Shown piece by piece: positions 8,302 through 14,833 of a DNA stretch of 64,000 nucleotides. The stretch comes from Yoonia tamlensis (GTDB lineage Bacteria; Pseudomonadota; Alphaproteobacteria; Rhodobacterales; Rhodobacteraceae). The translations under genes were made by a program, and so were the position numbers. Below the pieces are notes generated by a model. It was not told the DNA's origin. It did no database searches and worked only from the letters and a program-made list of their open reading frames with translations. Numbering within the stretch: position 1 is the first letter of the stretch; each line of letters opens with the position of its first letter. Where the stretch lies: NCBI RefSeq assembly GCF_900115105.1, contig NZ_FOYP01000001.1, positions 1,452,097 to 1,516,096 of the forward strand, written 5' to 3'.

Positions 8302-8857
8302 GATCAATCCCCCCATCGGATCCTGAAACTACGTCGTCGATTGATTGTGCCCGTGTCCGAATTCCGGACACGGGTTTTGCGAACCGAGCGCCCGCCTCCA
8401 GTTCGGGATATGGTTCATTGGACAGCCCATATGCCTCAAGGCGTTTGACGATGTCCGGGACTGCTCGCAGGCGGTGCCAGCGCTGCTCTATTGCGATGCA
8501 GGGACGGCCCAGCCGATCAGCAATTGCGGCAATGCCATCTCCCGCCGATTTGGCGGTCAACAGCGCGCGATCGTCGCGCGAACACCAACGCGGATGGAAC
8601 ACAGATGCGAGATCCCTGTGTATCGGTCTCCGCTGTACAGGGGGGGGCTTTACGGCCACCAGCGGGGCGACCTCATTGGGTTCGGGTACCGATTGCGCGC
8701 GGCGCAGGCCAACGCTGTTGAGCCGCCCCCGCGCCTGCGCCGAGCAGACCGCCGCAGGCTTCACACCCAAGGCACGTGCCGCCTGCGCCTGCGATAGGTA
8801 GGTGACGCCGCGGATGACGATCGGCTGGCCCTTGCGGTCAGATGCCGGTTGTGTCAT
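8291..8857 (-). CDS. Phage DNA-binding protein with NUMOD1-like repeat and HTH
   Basis: A 188-residue protein. Residues 13-50 (IRGVTYLSQAQAARALGVKP and onward) form a NUMOD1-like helix-turn-helix module, also present three times in the next gene upstream. A second helical segment at about 90-130 (LLTAKSAGDGIAAIADRLGR) resembles a homeodomain or Myb-like element. No nuclease motif is present. Near the C-terminus, residues around KPVSGIRTRA are encoded by an inverted pair of the phage iteron. It overlaps both neighbours. A role in origin binding or early regulation is inferred from content and position. Confidence 0.72.
   Translation of the reverse strand: MTQPASDRKGQPIVIRGVTYLSQAQAARALGVKPAAVCSAQARGRLNSVGLRRAQSVPEPNEVAPLVAVKPPPVQRRPIHRDLASVFHPRWCSRDDRALLTAKSAGDGIAAIADRLGRPCIAIEQRWHRLRAVPDIVKRLEAYGLSNEPYPELEAGARFAKPVSGIRTRAQSIDDVVSGSDGGIDHEH
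8351..8373. repeat. Inverted iteron pair in the neighbouring gene
   Basis: CGTGTCCG (8352-8359) and CGGACACG (8365-8372) form a dyad spaced like the 7979/7992 pair of the main array. It is in frame within a different gene and encodes K-P-V-S-x-x-R-T-R, the same peptide pattern the 7979-7999 pair encodes in the replication gene. Confidence 0.7.
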
Positions 8858-9342
8858 TGCCGCGCCCCCTTGCTGGTGGCCGCATATTGCATCGCAGCCG
8901 CAAAGACGCGTTCAAGCATGGATTGGGAATTGCGCTTAAAGGCCTTCTGAACGTAATCCTTACCAAAACCCAAAGCACGGTCTGCATCGCGCATCGACCG
9001 GAATGAAACCGGACCGATGACCACGGGCTTGGCAATGTGCTGGCCGCGCGCGTTAGGCCGGCCAATGTCGTTAGGGCGACCAGCGGCCAGTCTGCGATAG
9101 ACAACAGAGATGTGAAGCCCGAAGTGCGCCGCCGCCGCTTCAGCACTTTCAAAATCGACACCGCGCACGCACACAGGCATCGGTTCCACACCGCTTTTGC
9201 CAGCACCACACCGGTGCAATGTGCCCGCACGGGCATGGGCACGCACGTTAACGGGATGAACCTTCAATTTAGCGGCAGCATGGTCTGCGTCACGATAAGT
9301 GACACCGCGAATGGTCAAATTAGTATGGCGACGCGCTGTCAT
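8854..9342 (-). CDS. Three-repeat NUMOD1-like DNA-binding protein
   Basis: The 162 residues are almost wholly three tandem modules: residues about 9-46 (LTIRGVTYRDADHAAAKLKV), 57-95 (VCVRGVDFESAEAAAAHFGL) and 104-145 (PVVIGPVSFRSMRDADRALG). Each has a beta-hairpin start, then alanine-rich and recognition helices, as in the NUMOD1 modules that give homing endonucleases their DNA contacts. There is no nuclease domain, so this looks like a pure array DNA-binding protein. Its stop overlaps the start of the one-repeat relative downstream (ATGA). Candidate ligand: the nearby iterons. Confidence 0.7.
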   Translation of the reverse strand: MTARRHTNLTIRGVTYRDADHAAAKLKVHPVNVRAHARAGTLHRCGAGKSGVEPMPVCVRGVDFESAEAAAAHFGLHISVVYRRLAAGRPNDIGRPNARGQHIAKPVVIGPVSFRSMRDADRALGFGKDYVQKAFKRNSQSMLERVFAAAMQYAATSKGARQ

Positions 9343-9360
9343 TGCAGTCCCCCATTTTAT

Positions 9361-9897
9361 TCATGTGAAATCACCCACTTGCGATGCGTCGAGAATGCCC
9401 GCCACAGCGTCCCGACAACCAAGATCGCAAGACCGCCACAGCAGCCATTCACGCGCGGCAGGCCAGCCGTTACGGGTCGCCTCCAAAGGGTTGCGCAGCT
9501 GCACAAACAAAAACGCATCGAGATAATCGACCAGCTGCAGGCAGTCCGCGTCATCCAGCGTCAAATGTTCATCGAACCCCATCGCACGCAACACCTGCGT
9601 CTCTAGTGCGGCATGGGCGACAACAAGATCGCCACCACATTCCTTGAATGGGCGCGACAGATCACCGACGCGGCTTTCGGCAGCATCATGCGTGACAGCC
9701 GCGCGCAGCAGTGCAATCGAATGATCGGGAAACAGAGTGATCACCAGCTGGGCGCAGCGCCCCTGATGTCCGCAGTTGTAGTCATCGAAACATGACATCG
9801 CCGGGTTCATATGCCAGCGGCGGGTAAACCCCGTAGCCCAAAGCGCATAGAGGCGGTCCCCGAGACCAGTCAAACCCATATCGGCATCAGAATTCAT
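9361..9897 (-). CDS. Phage HD-domain phosphohydrolase (YfbR-like)
   Basis: A 178-residue protein with the HD-superfamily metal-binding set: His in TRRWHMNP, His in NCGHQGRC, the HD pair in AAVTHDAAES and a later Asp. Such phage enzymes are usually 5'-deoxynucleotidases that reshape nucleotide pools during infection. The ATG at 9897 is chosen because of a GGGGGTGG site upstream; a longer in-frame start at 9975 lacks one. A distantly similar host HD protein is encoded at 25348. Confidence 0.75.
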   Translation of the reverse strand: MNSDADMGLTGLGDRLYALWATGFTRRWHMNPAMSCFDDYNCGHQGRCAQLVITLFPDHSIALLRAAVTHDAAESRVGDLSRPFKECGGDLVVAHAALETQVLRAMGFDEHLTLDDADCLQLVDYLDAFLFVQLRNPLEATRNGWPAAREWLLWRSCDLGCRDAVAGILDASQVGDFT

Positions 9898-10416
9898 TGC
9901 ACCACCCCCAAGCAAGTCTGGGCGCGCGGCATCACCCACGCGCCCAGCCCCAACAGGGAGGAGGTAGAGGGGCACATCATTCGGGCCACCACGCCCCCCT
10001 CGGTATGGTGCATACAGGGGAAAGGCACCCTGCCCGGATGTTCTGACTTTGCGCGCGGCTTGGACATCCGAGCTCTGGCGCGCTCAACTAATCGTTTGAA
10101 AATGGGGGGCACATTGATTGCGACCGGCCACGCCCCCCCGGTATGACCTTCCCGGCGATCCAAGCCCCAAGTGGGAAAAAGATCGTGGTCGCATGTTTCG
10201 AAAAAAGCGGGTGCAGCGAAGGGAAACGCCGCACCCGCAGTTGGCCGCGCGGCAGTTGGTGCGCGGCTTGGCAGGATCGGATGGTTGATCACCTGGGGAG
10301 GAAGACAGGCAATCCGATCTGATAGGTAAGCGACATGATGCGCCGCCATAATTTGTGTCGGAACTTTCGTTCCTACAGGCGCAGGGTGCATGGGCTGTAC
10401 CACCATCCCCATGACC
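9898..10416. other. 519-bp stretch without a convincing gene, with a repeated 40-bp element
   Basis: A minus-strand frame spans 9894-10412 and ends as ATGA on the HD gene. Its translation is Pro-rich and irregular, and no ribosome-binding site precedes it, so I do not call it; several shorter frames are equally possible. Two imperfect direct repeats lie at 9969-10007 and 10106-10145, sharing GGGGCACAT, CCACGCCCCCC and CGGTATG blocks. The second can fold with a perfect 7-bp GGGGGGC/GCCCCCC stem. This may be a leader or regulatory segment of the early operon. Confidence 0.45.
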
Positions 10417-10752
10417 CTACGCCGCCCATTTCAAAAACGTTGCCGCACCAGCGGGATGGGTTTGATAGGCGATGGCGACCTTCGCGCCATTTGGCCCGCC
10501 GATCCCCAGCCACCATTTTTCCGCCGCCTTCTCAGTAACGCCATAGCAATAAGCGACCTCGATCTGGTTGCGGTAATGCGCATGCAAAAACGCGCGCCAC
10601 ATTTCAGGGAACGCTGCGCCAAAGGCATAAGGGTCAGCGGCCTGCGACTTTTGTGCGGATGCATTTCCAGACGACTGTCGTGGGCGCAGCGCGATAACGT
10701 TGTCGCATGGAACAGAAACTTGATTATCAGATATGCGGGCGGCTTGCGTCAT
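10417..10752 (-). CDS. Phage helix-turn-helix protein, second gene of the early operon
   Basis: A 111-residue protein with a compact domain at residues 50-110 (PEMWRAFLHAHYRNQIEVAY then GVTEKAAEKWWLG) that reads as an HTH of the small phage-regulator type. The N-terminal third is low complexity. The start overlaps the stop of the Cro-like gene (ATGA), so the two are co-translated. A CII-like or replication-linked role is possible from position. Function otherwise unknown. Confidence 0.65.
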   Translation of the reverse strand: MTQAARISDNQVSVPCDNVIALRPRQSSGNASAQKSQAADPYAFGAAFPEMWRAFLHAHYRNQIEVAYCYGVTEKAAEKWWLGIGGPNGAKVAIAYQTHPAGAATFLKWAA

Positions 10753-11000
10753 GCGGATTGACCCTCCGTCACTGGATTATCGACCGGCAATGGCTTCGCG
10801 TGCAGACGCACAATCAAGTCCGCGTCGATTGGAAAGCCGCGCGCGACACCGCACTGAATTACTTGTGCATGAAACGCCGCAGGAATTGCGTTACTCAACG
10901 CCCACTTGTGGACACGATCGGCACTTACACCAACCTCATCGGCAAGGGTTCGGCGAAACGGCCACAAATCAATCAGGTCTTTTATCGTTTGAATTTCCAT
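10749..11000 (-). CDS. Cro-like phage regulator
   Basis: An 83-residue HTH protein (TLADEVGVSADRVHKWALSN at residues about 15-34) transcribed away from the repressor gene at 11090, the usual Cro position. The ATG at 11000 is preferred; an upstream in-frame TTG at 11030 would lie inside an operator. A weak -10-like AAATAT (11013-11008) about eight bases before the ATG would make the message nearly leaderless. It is the first gene of the leftward early operon. Confidence 0.72.
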   Translation of the reverse strand: MEIQTIKDLIDLWPFRRTLADEVGVSADRVHKWALSNAIPAAFHAQVIQCGVARGFPIDADLIVRLHAKPLPVDNPVTEGQSA

Positions 11001-11014
11001 AGTCAGGATATTTC

Positions 11015-11070
11015 TGGAAGATTTTTCCAATTGTCAGCACTGGAATTTGTTTCAATAGATATTTTTTCCA
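11015..11070. promoter_or_regulatory. Three-site phage operator between cro-like and repressor genes
   Basis: A perfect dyad TGGAA-N5-TTCCA lies at 11015-11029, a one-mismatch copy at 11041-11055 and a degenerate copy (right half perfect) at 11056-11070, in the 89-bp divergent interval. Three graded sites between divergent regulators match the lambda OR layout. Two more copies at 11510 and 11540 sit on the other side of the repressor gene. Confidence 0.72.
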
Positions 11071-11089
11071 GCATGGATATGTGTGACGT

Positions 11090-11365
11090 ATGAAAATTGA
11101 CCTCGAAGGCGTCGGCATACGACTGGAAGCAATACGCTCCGCACTCCACCTCCCAAAAGGTGAATTCGCCAAATCATTTGGCGTTGATCCCTCAAGCTAT
11201 TCCAAGATCATCAAGGGCGAAAAGCCCTTGCTGGCAGATGCTGCATTTCAAATTTCAGAGCAATGGGGCGTCACAATGGACTACATCTATCGCGGGCGCC
11301 TTCTGGGGCTACCGGAAGAAATTGCAGACGACCTCCGCAAGCGCAGCGCAGCCAACCAGCCATAG
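11090..11365 (+). CDS. Short phage repressor (XRE-type HTH)
   Basis: A 91-residue HTH protein: residues 10-70 form an XRE-like domain (LPKGEFAKSFGVDPSSYSKI then KGEKPLLADAAFQISEQWGV). It lacks the S24/LexA-type C-terminal peptidase of CI repressors, so RecA-driven self-cleavage cannot be its induction route. It is divergent from the Cro-like gene, with TGGAA-N5-TTCCA dyads on both flanks, which are the likely binding sites. The ATG at 11090 has only a weak GGA upstream. Confidence 0.78.
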   Translation: MKIDLEGVGIRLEAIRSALHLPKGEFAKSFGVDPSSYSKIIKGEKPLLADAAFQISEQWGVTMDYIYRGRLLGLPEEIADDLRKRSAANQP

Positions 11366-11593
11366 GCTCTGTCAATCGAAACCCCGGTAATGCCACAAAA
11401 TCCAAGCAGCAGTCGCTCCCTTACAGGGTATTTCACAATCATAAATGTACTCCAGCAAAAAATTTACTGCTTTTGGTAGCATAGCTTTAGGTCGACGCTA
11501 TACGAAAAATGGAATATTTTTCTAATTTGCATTTGACAATGGAAACATCTTCCAATTAAACATTGCCCATCACTTCCCGATGGAGCAACAAAA
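11366..11593 (+). promoter_or_regulatory. Repressor-controlled promoter of the integrase-side operon
   Basis: AT-rich 228-bp interval. Operator dyads lie at 11510-11524 (TGGAA-N5-TTCTA) and 11540-11554 (TGGAA-N5-TTCCA, perfect). A -35 TTGACA at 11533-11538, followed 17 bases later by a weak -10 TTAAAC, brackets the perfect operator, so bound repressor would block the promoter. The first downstream gene starts at 11594 after a GGAG site. Confidence 0.65.
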
Positions 11594-11833
11594 ATGCAAA
11601 CCCAAAAGACCACGCACCCGCCTTCCAATAATCAATCCCTGCGCGATATCGTCACCGACCCGCAGCGCTGCGCGGATGACCCACAACTGCGCCGGAACAC
11701 ATGGCAGTTGCTGATGAACAGCCGCGGCAAATCCACGAACCACAAGCAGATTGTCAAAATGCAGCGCGCCGCCGGTCTCTACGGTCCATTGGCGCAGGAT
11801 CAAATCCGCACAACCGAAGCAGAGCGCGCGTGA
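11594..11833 (+). CDS. Small phage protein, first gene of the integrase-side operon
   Basis: 79 residues, polar and helical, no recognised domain. GGAG lies eight bases before the ATG. The gene follows the operator-bearing promoter directly and shares one base of its stop with the next start (TGATG). As the first product expressed on derepression it could be a recombination, anti-host or regulatory factor; nothing in the sequence decides. Confidence 0.65.
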   Translation: MQTQKTTHPPSNNQSLRDIVTDPQRCADDPQLRRNTWQLLMNSRGKSTNHKQIVKMQRAAGLYGPLAQDQIRTTEAERA

Positions 11834-12141
11834 TGGATGGGTATGCTCACCCGCTGATGGGTCTGCAAATACGCTGCGCCAATTGCGACAGACTATTGCC
11901 CCTGCAGATGCGCGAAACCGCCGACAGCTCCTTCAACGGTAGCGGCATATACCCAGAAAACTGGTCGCACACCAATAACGACCGCGAGTTTCACAAGGAC
12001 AAGCATTCGATCTATCCGCTCGTTTTCACGATGGTCGCCCACCCCTGCGAGACCTGTATCGACAATGTAACCGCCCCCGCCCGCGCGCTGACCGATGCGA
12101 TCGCCAACATCACCGATGGCAAGAAGGCGAAAAAATCATGA
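11833..12141 (+). CDS. Small phage protein with two CxxC pairs
   Basis: 102 residues with CANC at residues 16-19 and CETC near 75-78, spaced as in a zinc-ribbon-like fold. The ATG at 11833 overlaps the previous stop by one base, and the stop overlaps the next start by four. Function unknown; a zinc-binding adaptor or DNA/RNA-binding protein would fit. Confidence 0.65.
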   Translation: MDGYAHPLMGLQIRCANCDRLLPLQMRETADSSFNGSGIYPENWSHTNNDREFHKDKHSIYPLVFTMVAHPCETCIDNVTAPARALTDAIANITDGKKAKKS

Positions 12142-12467
12142 CACCACTCTTTCAGCACAGCCCTATGGTGGCGTTCCTGGACCGGCTGACCCGCGACAGC
12201 ACAGATGGCCACAACGACGCCTTCATGAACGAGGTCATGGAAAACGGCGGCAGCTATGTACCCCCAGCTGGCACCACTACGTCCAGCCACCTATTTGAAA
12301 TCAGCCTGCACAACGTCAGCGCTTTCGGTGCGACCGAGGCCGAAGCGATCCGCAACTGGATCAAGGCCGCGACTGCAATTGTCGCCCGGACCGAAGACGA
12401 CGGCTTTATCACCGTTCACCCTGCCATCGCGGAAAACTGCACAAACACGCCAATCGGTGGCCAGTGA
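12138..12467 (+). CDS. Small phage protein of unknown function
   Basis: 109 residues. The centre reads HLFEISLHNVSAFGATEAEA followed by a helix of Ala/Ile, a pattern of a small alpha/beta fold. It overlaps both neighbours (ATGA at 12138; TGATG at its stop), which supports genuine translation. No family recognised. Confidence 0.62.
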   Translation: MTPLFQHSPMVAFLDRLTRDSTDGHNDAFMNEVMENGGSYVPPAGTTTSSHLFEISLHNVSAFGATEAEAIRNWIKAATAIVARTEDDGFITVHPAIAENCTNTPIGGQ

Positions 12468-12682
12468 TGCGCAGACGCGAAAACATCCTCTATGCGCCGA
12501 CGCATTCGCAAAGCTTTCCGATCTATCGGGAACTGCTTGCCCGCGATCAGGCCAAGGCGCGGCGCGCCAAGACCCGCCGCCGGATTGTTCTACTGACCGC
12601 CCTGATCCTTGCCCCATTTTGCGCAGCGCAACCCGCCGATACCCAACAGACGCCACCAATCGCAAAGGACCAGTTTCAATGA
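12467..12682 (+). CDS. Small phage membrane or secreted protein
   Basis: 71 residues: a strongly basic N-terminal half (RDQAKARRAKTRRR), then one hydrophobic segment IVLLTALILAPFCA, then a polar tail. The layout fits a single-pass inner-membrane protein with its basic part inside. The ATG at 12467 overlaps the previous stop; the codon before it (GTG) is a possible alternative start. Confidence 0.58.
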   Translation: MRRRENILYAPTHSQSFPIYRELLARDQAKARRAKTRRRIVLLTALILAPFCAAQPADTQQTPPIAKDQFQ

Positions 12683-12807
12683 TCACTGAACCCGCATTCA
12701 TCTTGTTCGCGTTGAACCTCAAGAACACCACTGAACTCTCCGCGATCGTAGAGAAAGATGCCCCGAAGAAGCGCACTACCAAGCGCAAGGCAAAGGCATC
12801 CAAGTGA
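12679..12807 (+). CDS. Tiny basic phage protein
   Basis: A 42-residue frame: a hydrophobic start (MITEPAFILFALNL) and a lysine-rich end (PKKRTTKRKAKASK). It is linked to the previous gene by an ATGA overlap and to the next by a GTGA overlap, which is the reason to accept so short a gene. Function unknown. Confidence 0.52.
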   Translation: MITEPAFILFALNLKNTTELSAIVEKDAPKKRTTKRKAKASK

Positions 12808-13055
12808 CACGCCCCACCCCCACTACTCACGACGAAAAACAGGGGCTGGCCGCGCTGCGCCTTAGTCGGGCACAGCGACTGGGCTGGGCGCGCGGCATCC
12901 TTGACGACATCGAAACCCACTCTGATGCGCGCATCCGGCGCGCCTGCCGGACGATCTTGAACCACAGCGCCGATCACGCCGAACACCAACTGGCCAAAGA
13001 CCTGTGGCGGATGGTGAATGACGGTAAATCAGCAGAAGCGAAGGCACGCAAATGA
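12804..13055 (+). CDS. Small helical phage protein (GTG start)
   Basis: 83 residues, mainly helical and charged (LSRAQRLGWARGILDDIETH). It starts with GTG inside the previous stop (GTGA) and ends as ATGA on the next gene. No recognised domain. Confidence 0.6.
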   Translation: MTRPTPTTHDEKQGLAALRLSRAQRLGWARGILDDIETHSDARIRRACRTILNHSADHAEHQLAKDLWRMVNDGKSAEAKARK

Positions 13056-13327
13056 CCAAGCCAGAGCGCAAGCCATTCAACACGCTGGAACCCGCCCAAC
13101 AGGCAGGGATCCTGTGCAACGACCCGCAGTTCCAAAAATTCGCAGCCACGCGCAGCGGTCTGCCCGATCAACAATTCAGCGCCAGCGCAGCCGCGCAATA
13201 CCTGCGCGATTGCTGCCAAATCCAAACCCGCCGCCAGCTGGCATCCGAGCCAGCCGCCCGCACCAACTTCCAGATCCTGCGCACCGAATTTGACGCATGG
13301 GCTGGCCGCATTCAAGCACCGAGATAG
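13052..13327 (+). CDS. Small phage protein of unknown function
   Basis: 91 residues, predicted mostly helical (LEPAQQAGILCNDPQFQKFA). ATGA overlap with the gene before. No domain recognised. Confidence 0.6.
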   Translation: MTKPERKPFNTLEPAQQAGILCNDPQFQKFAATRSGLPDQQFSASAAAQYLRDCCQIQTRRQLASEPAARTNFQILRTEFDAWAGRIQAPR

Positions 13328-13330
13328 ATC

Positions 13331-13603
13331 ATGGCGGGACACACTTCATGTACAGCGGCACCCGCTACACAAGCGCCCCCTGCCATCGGCCACAATAGCC
13401 AACAAGCCATTGAACCCAATGAGCCTTTCGGGCTGCGCGCGGCATGGCTCCATTTCGCAAACATGGTCGAGGTGCGCCGCCTGGCCAAGCTTCACGGGCG
13501 GATAACCCGCCGCAAACAAAGCCTCGATGAACTGGTGGCAGAGCGCCAACTGATCATGAACCGTTGCATCCGGCGTATGCGCCGCGCTCAAGGAAAGAAT
13601 TGA
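13331..13603 (+). CDS. Small phage protein with basic helical end
   Basis: 90 residues. The C-terminal half (ARG-rich RRLAKLHGRITRRKQSLDEL and on) looks like a basic helical nucleic-acid-binding segment. It starts three bases after the previous stop, behind a GAGAT ribosome-binding site. Function unknown. Confidence 0.58.
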   Translation: MAGHTSCTAAPATQAPPAIGHNSQQAIEPNEPFGLRAAWLHFANMVEVRRLAKLHGRITRRKQSLDELVAERQLIMNRCIRRMRRAQGKN

Positions 13604-13606
13604 CAA

Positions 13607-13846
13607 ATGAAAAACAAGCTCTCCGATTTGAACGATCACCTCTTTGCGCAGCTCGAACGGCTATCCGATGAAGGCTTAAGCCCCGAGCAAATCGAGAATG
13701 AGGCAAAACGTGCAGCGGCAATCGTCTCAATTGCCGATCAGGTAAGCCGCAATACGGATCAGCGCCTGAAGGCAGCTAAGCTTTTTGCCGACCACGGGGC
13801 CGTTATCATGCCGATGCTGCCGGAGATTGGTAACGGTACAAAATGA
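13607..13846 (+). CDS. Conserved small phage protein (coiled-coil type)
   Basis: 79 residues, strongly helical: DLNDHLFAQLERLSDEGLSP, then a basic EAKRAAAIVSIADQVSRN helix. I recall this pattern from small proteins of many enterobacterial and alphaproteobacterial prophages, where it is annotated only as a phage protein. Its stop overlaps the HNH gene by four bases. Confidence 0.68.
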   Translation: MKNKLSDLNDHLFAQLERLSDEGLSPEQIENEAKRAAAIVSIADQVSRNTDQRLKAAKLFADHGAVIMPMLPEIGNGTK

Positions 13847-14493
13847 ACCGGCGCGCGATCAGATACAGCGATGCCGAACTCGCATGGATTGCCGCGCGCA
13901 AGGATTGGACGCGGCGCGAGCTTCATATCGCATTCGTCGCGCGCTTCAAGCGGCCAGACGTGAGCCGGCAGAACCTGACTTCACTGTGCAAACGCCGCAA
14001 CTGGCTGACCGGTCGCACGGGTCACTTTGTCCAGGGGCAAGTGTCGCACAACAAGGGCAAGCGCGGTGAATGCGCAGCCGGCAGTGAAAAAGGCTGGTTC
14101 AGGAAGGGTGCAAAACCCGCCAACCGCGTGCCGATGTGGACAGAGCGTAGTGGTAAAGACGGCTATATCGAAATGAAAGTGCCGTTAGAAAACCCTTACA
14201 CCGGCGCGAAGACACGGTTCATGCACAAGCACCGTTACCTTTGGGAGCAAGAGAACGGCCCGCTGCCCGATGGTCATTGCCTCAAATCGTTGGATGGCGA
14301 CAAACTCAACTGCGATCCCGCCAACTGGAAAGCCATCCCGCGCGCGCTTCTGCCACGCCTGAATGGGCGTTTCGGGCGCGATTATGACAGTGCCGCGCCC
14401 GAGGTAAAGCCGACCATCCTTGCGATCGCAGAACTCGAACATGCCGCGCGCGTCGCAAAGGCGAACAGGAAAGTCGAAAAAGCGAATGACTAG
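13843..14493 (+). CDS. Phage HNH-family endonuclease
   Basis: A 216-residue protein. An N-terminal HTH-like part (SDAELAWIAARKDWTRRELH) is followed by the phage HNH module at about residues 105-165: GYIEMKVPLENPYTGAKTRF, then KHRYLWEQENGPLPDGH, then LDGDKLNCDPANW. The DGD-N part of the site is present; the usual second His position is taken by K-S, a variation also seen in relatives. Probable free-standing HNH nuclease acting on phage or host DNA. ATGA overlap with the gene before. Confidence 0.82.
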   Translation: MNRRAIRYSDAELAWIAARKDWTRRELHIAFVARFKRPDVSRQNLTSLCKRRNWLTGRTGHFVQGQVSHNKGKRGECAAGSEKGWFRKGAKPANRVPMWTERSGKDGYIEMKVPLENPYTGAKTRFMHKHRYLWEQENGPLPDGHCLKSLDGDKLNCDPANWKAIPRALLPRLNGRFGRDYDSAAPEVKPTILAIAELEHAARVAKANRKVEKAND

Positions 14494-14833
14494 ACAACTC
14501 CTAACTATTGATGACGCCGCCCTTGAATGGGGTATCCCAAAGGCCCCGCTATTGCGTGCCGCCGAAAAACACGGCTATCTGATACGATTCGGGCGATCAT
14601 CACGCATCTACGCCCGCGAAATGCCGGAGCTTATTGAAAAATGCCGATGCCCTCAAAAGGTGCCCGTCTCTTCTTACGAAAACGAAAAGGGCGAAAACCA
14701 ACCTTCGTCATCAAGGATTCTGGCGCCGAAATCAGCACAGGCACGTCAGATCGCGGAGCAGCTGAAGTCCAGCTTGCACAATACATCTCGACCAAAAACC
14801 GCCGCAGTGGTCCAGTTGAAACCCGCGAAATAA
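14486..14833 (+). CDS. Excisionase-like HTH protein
   Basis: 115 residues. Residues 5-50 form a winged-HTH of the excisionase type (LTIDDAALEWGIPKAPLLRA then GRSSRIYAREMPELIEKC). The tail from about residue 52 on overlaps the integrase gene for 193 bases in another frame. The tail (AEQLKSSLHN then PKTAAVVQLKPAK) resembles what I remember from relatives, so the long overlap may be real. It probably directs integrase toward excision. Confidence 0.72.
   Translation: MTRQLLTIDDAALEWGIPKAPLLRAAEKHGYLIRFGRSSRIYAREMPELIEKCRCPQKVPVSSYENEKGENQPSSSRILAPKSAQARQIAEQLKSSLHNTSRPKTAAVVQLKPAK

Noticed and set aside
9894-10412. 172-codon minus-strand frame before the phage HD gene
   Set aside because: The product is Pro-rich and irregular and has no ribosome-binding site, and other frames are equally open. 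The ATGA end is suggestive but not enough; described as an unassigned interval instead.
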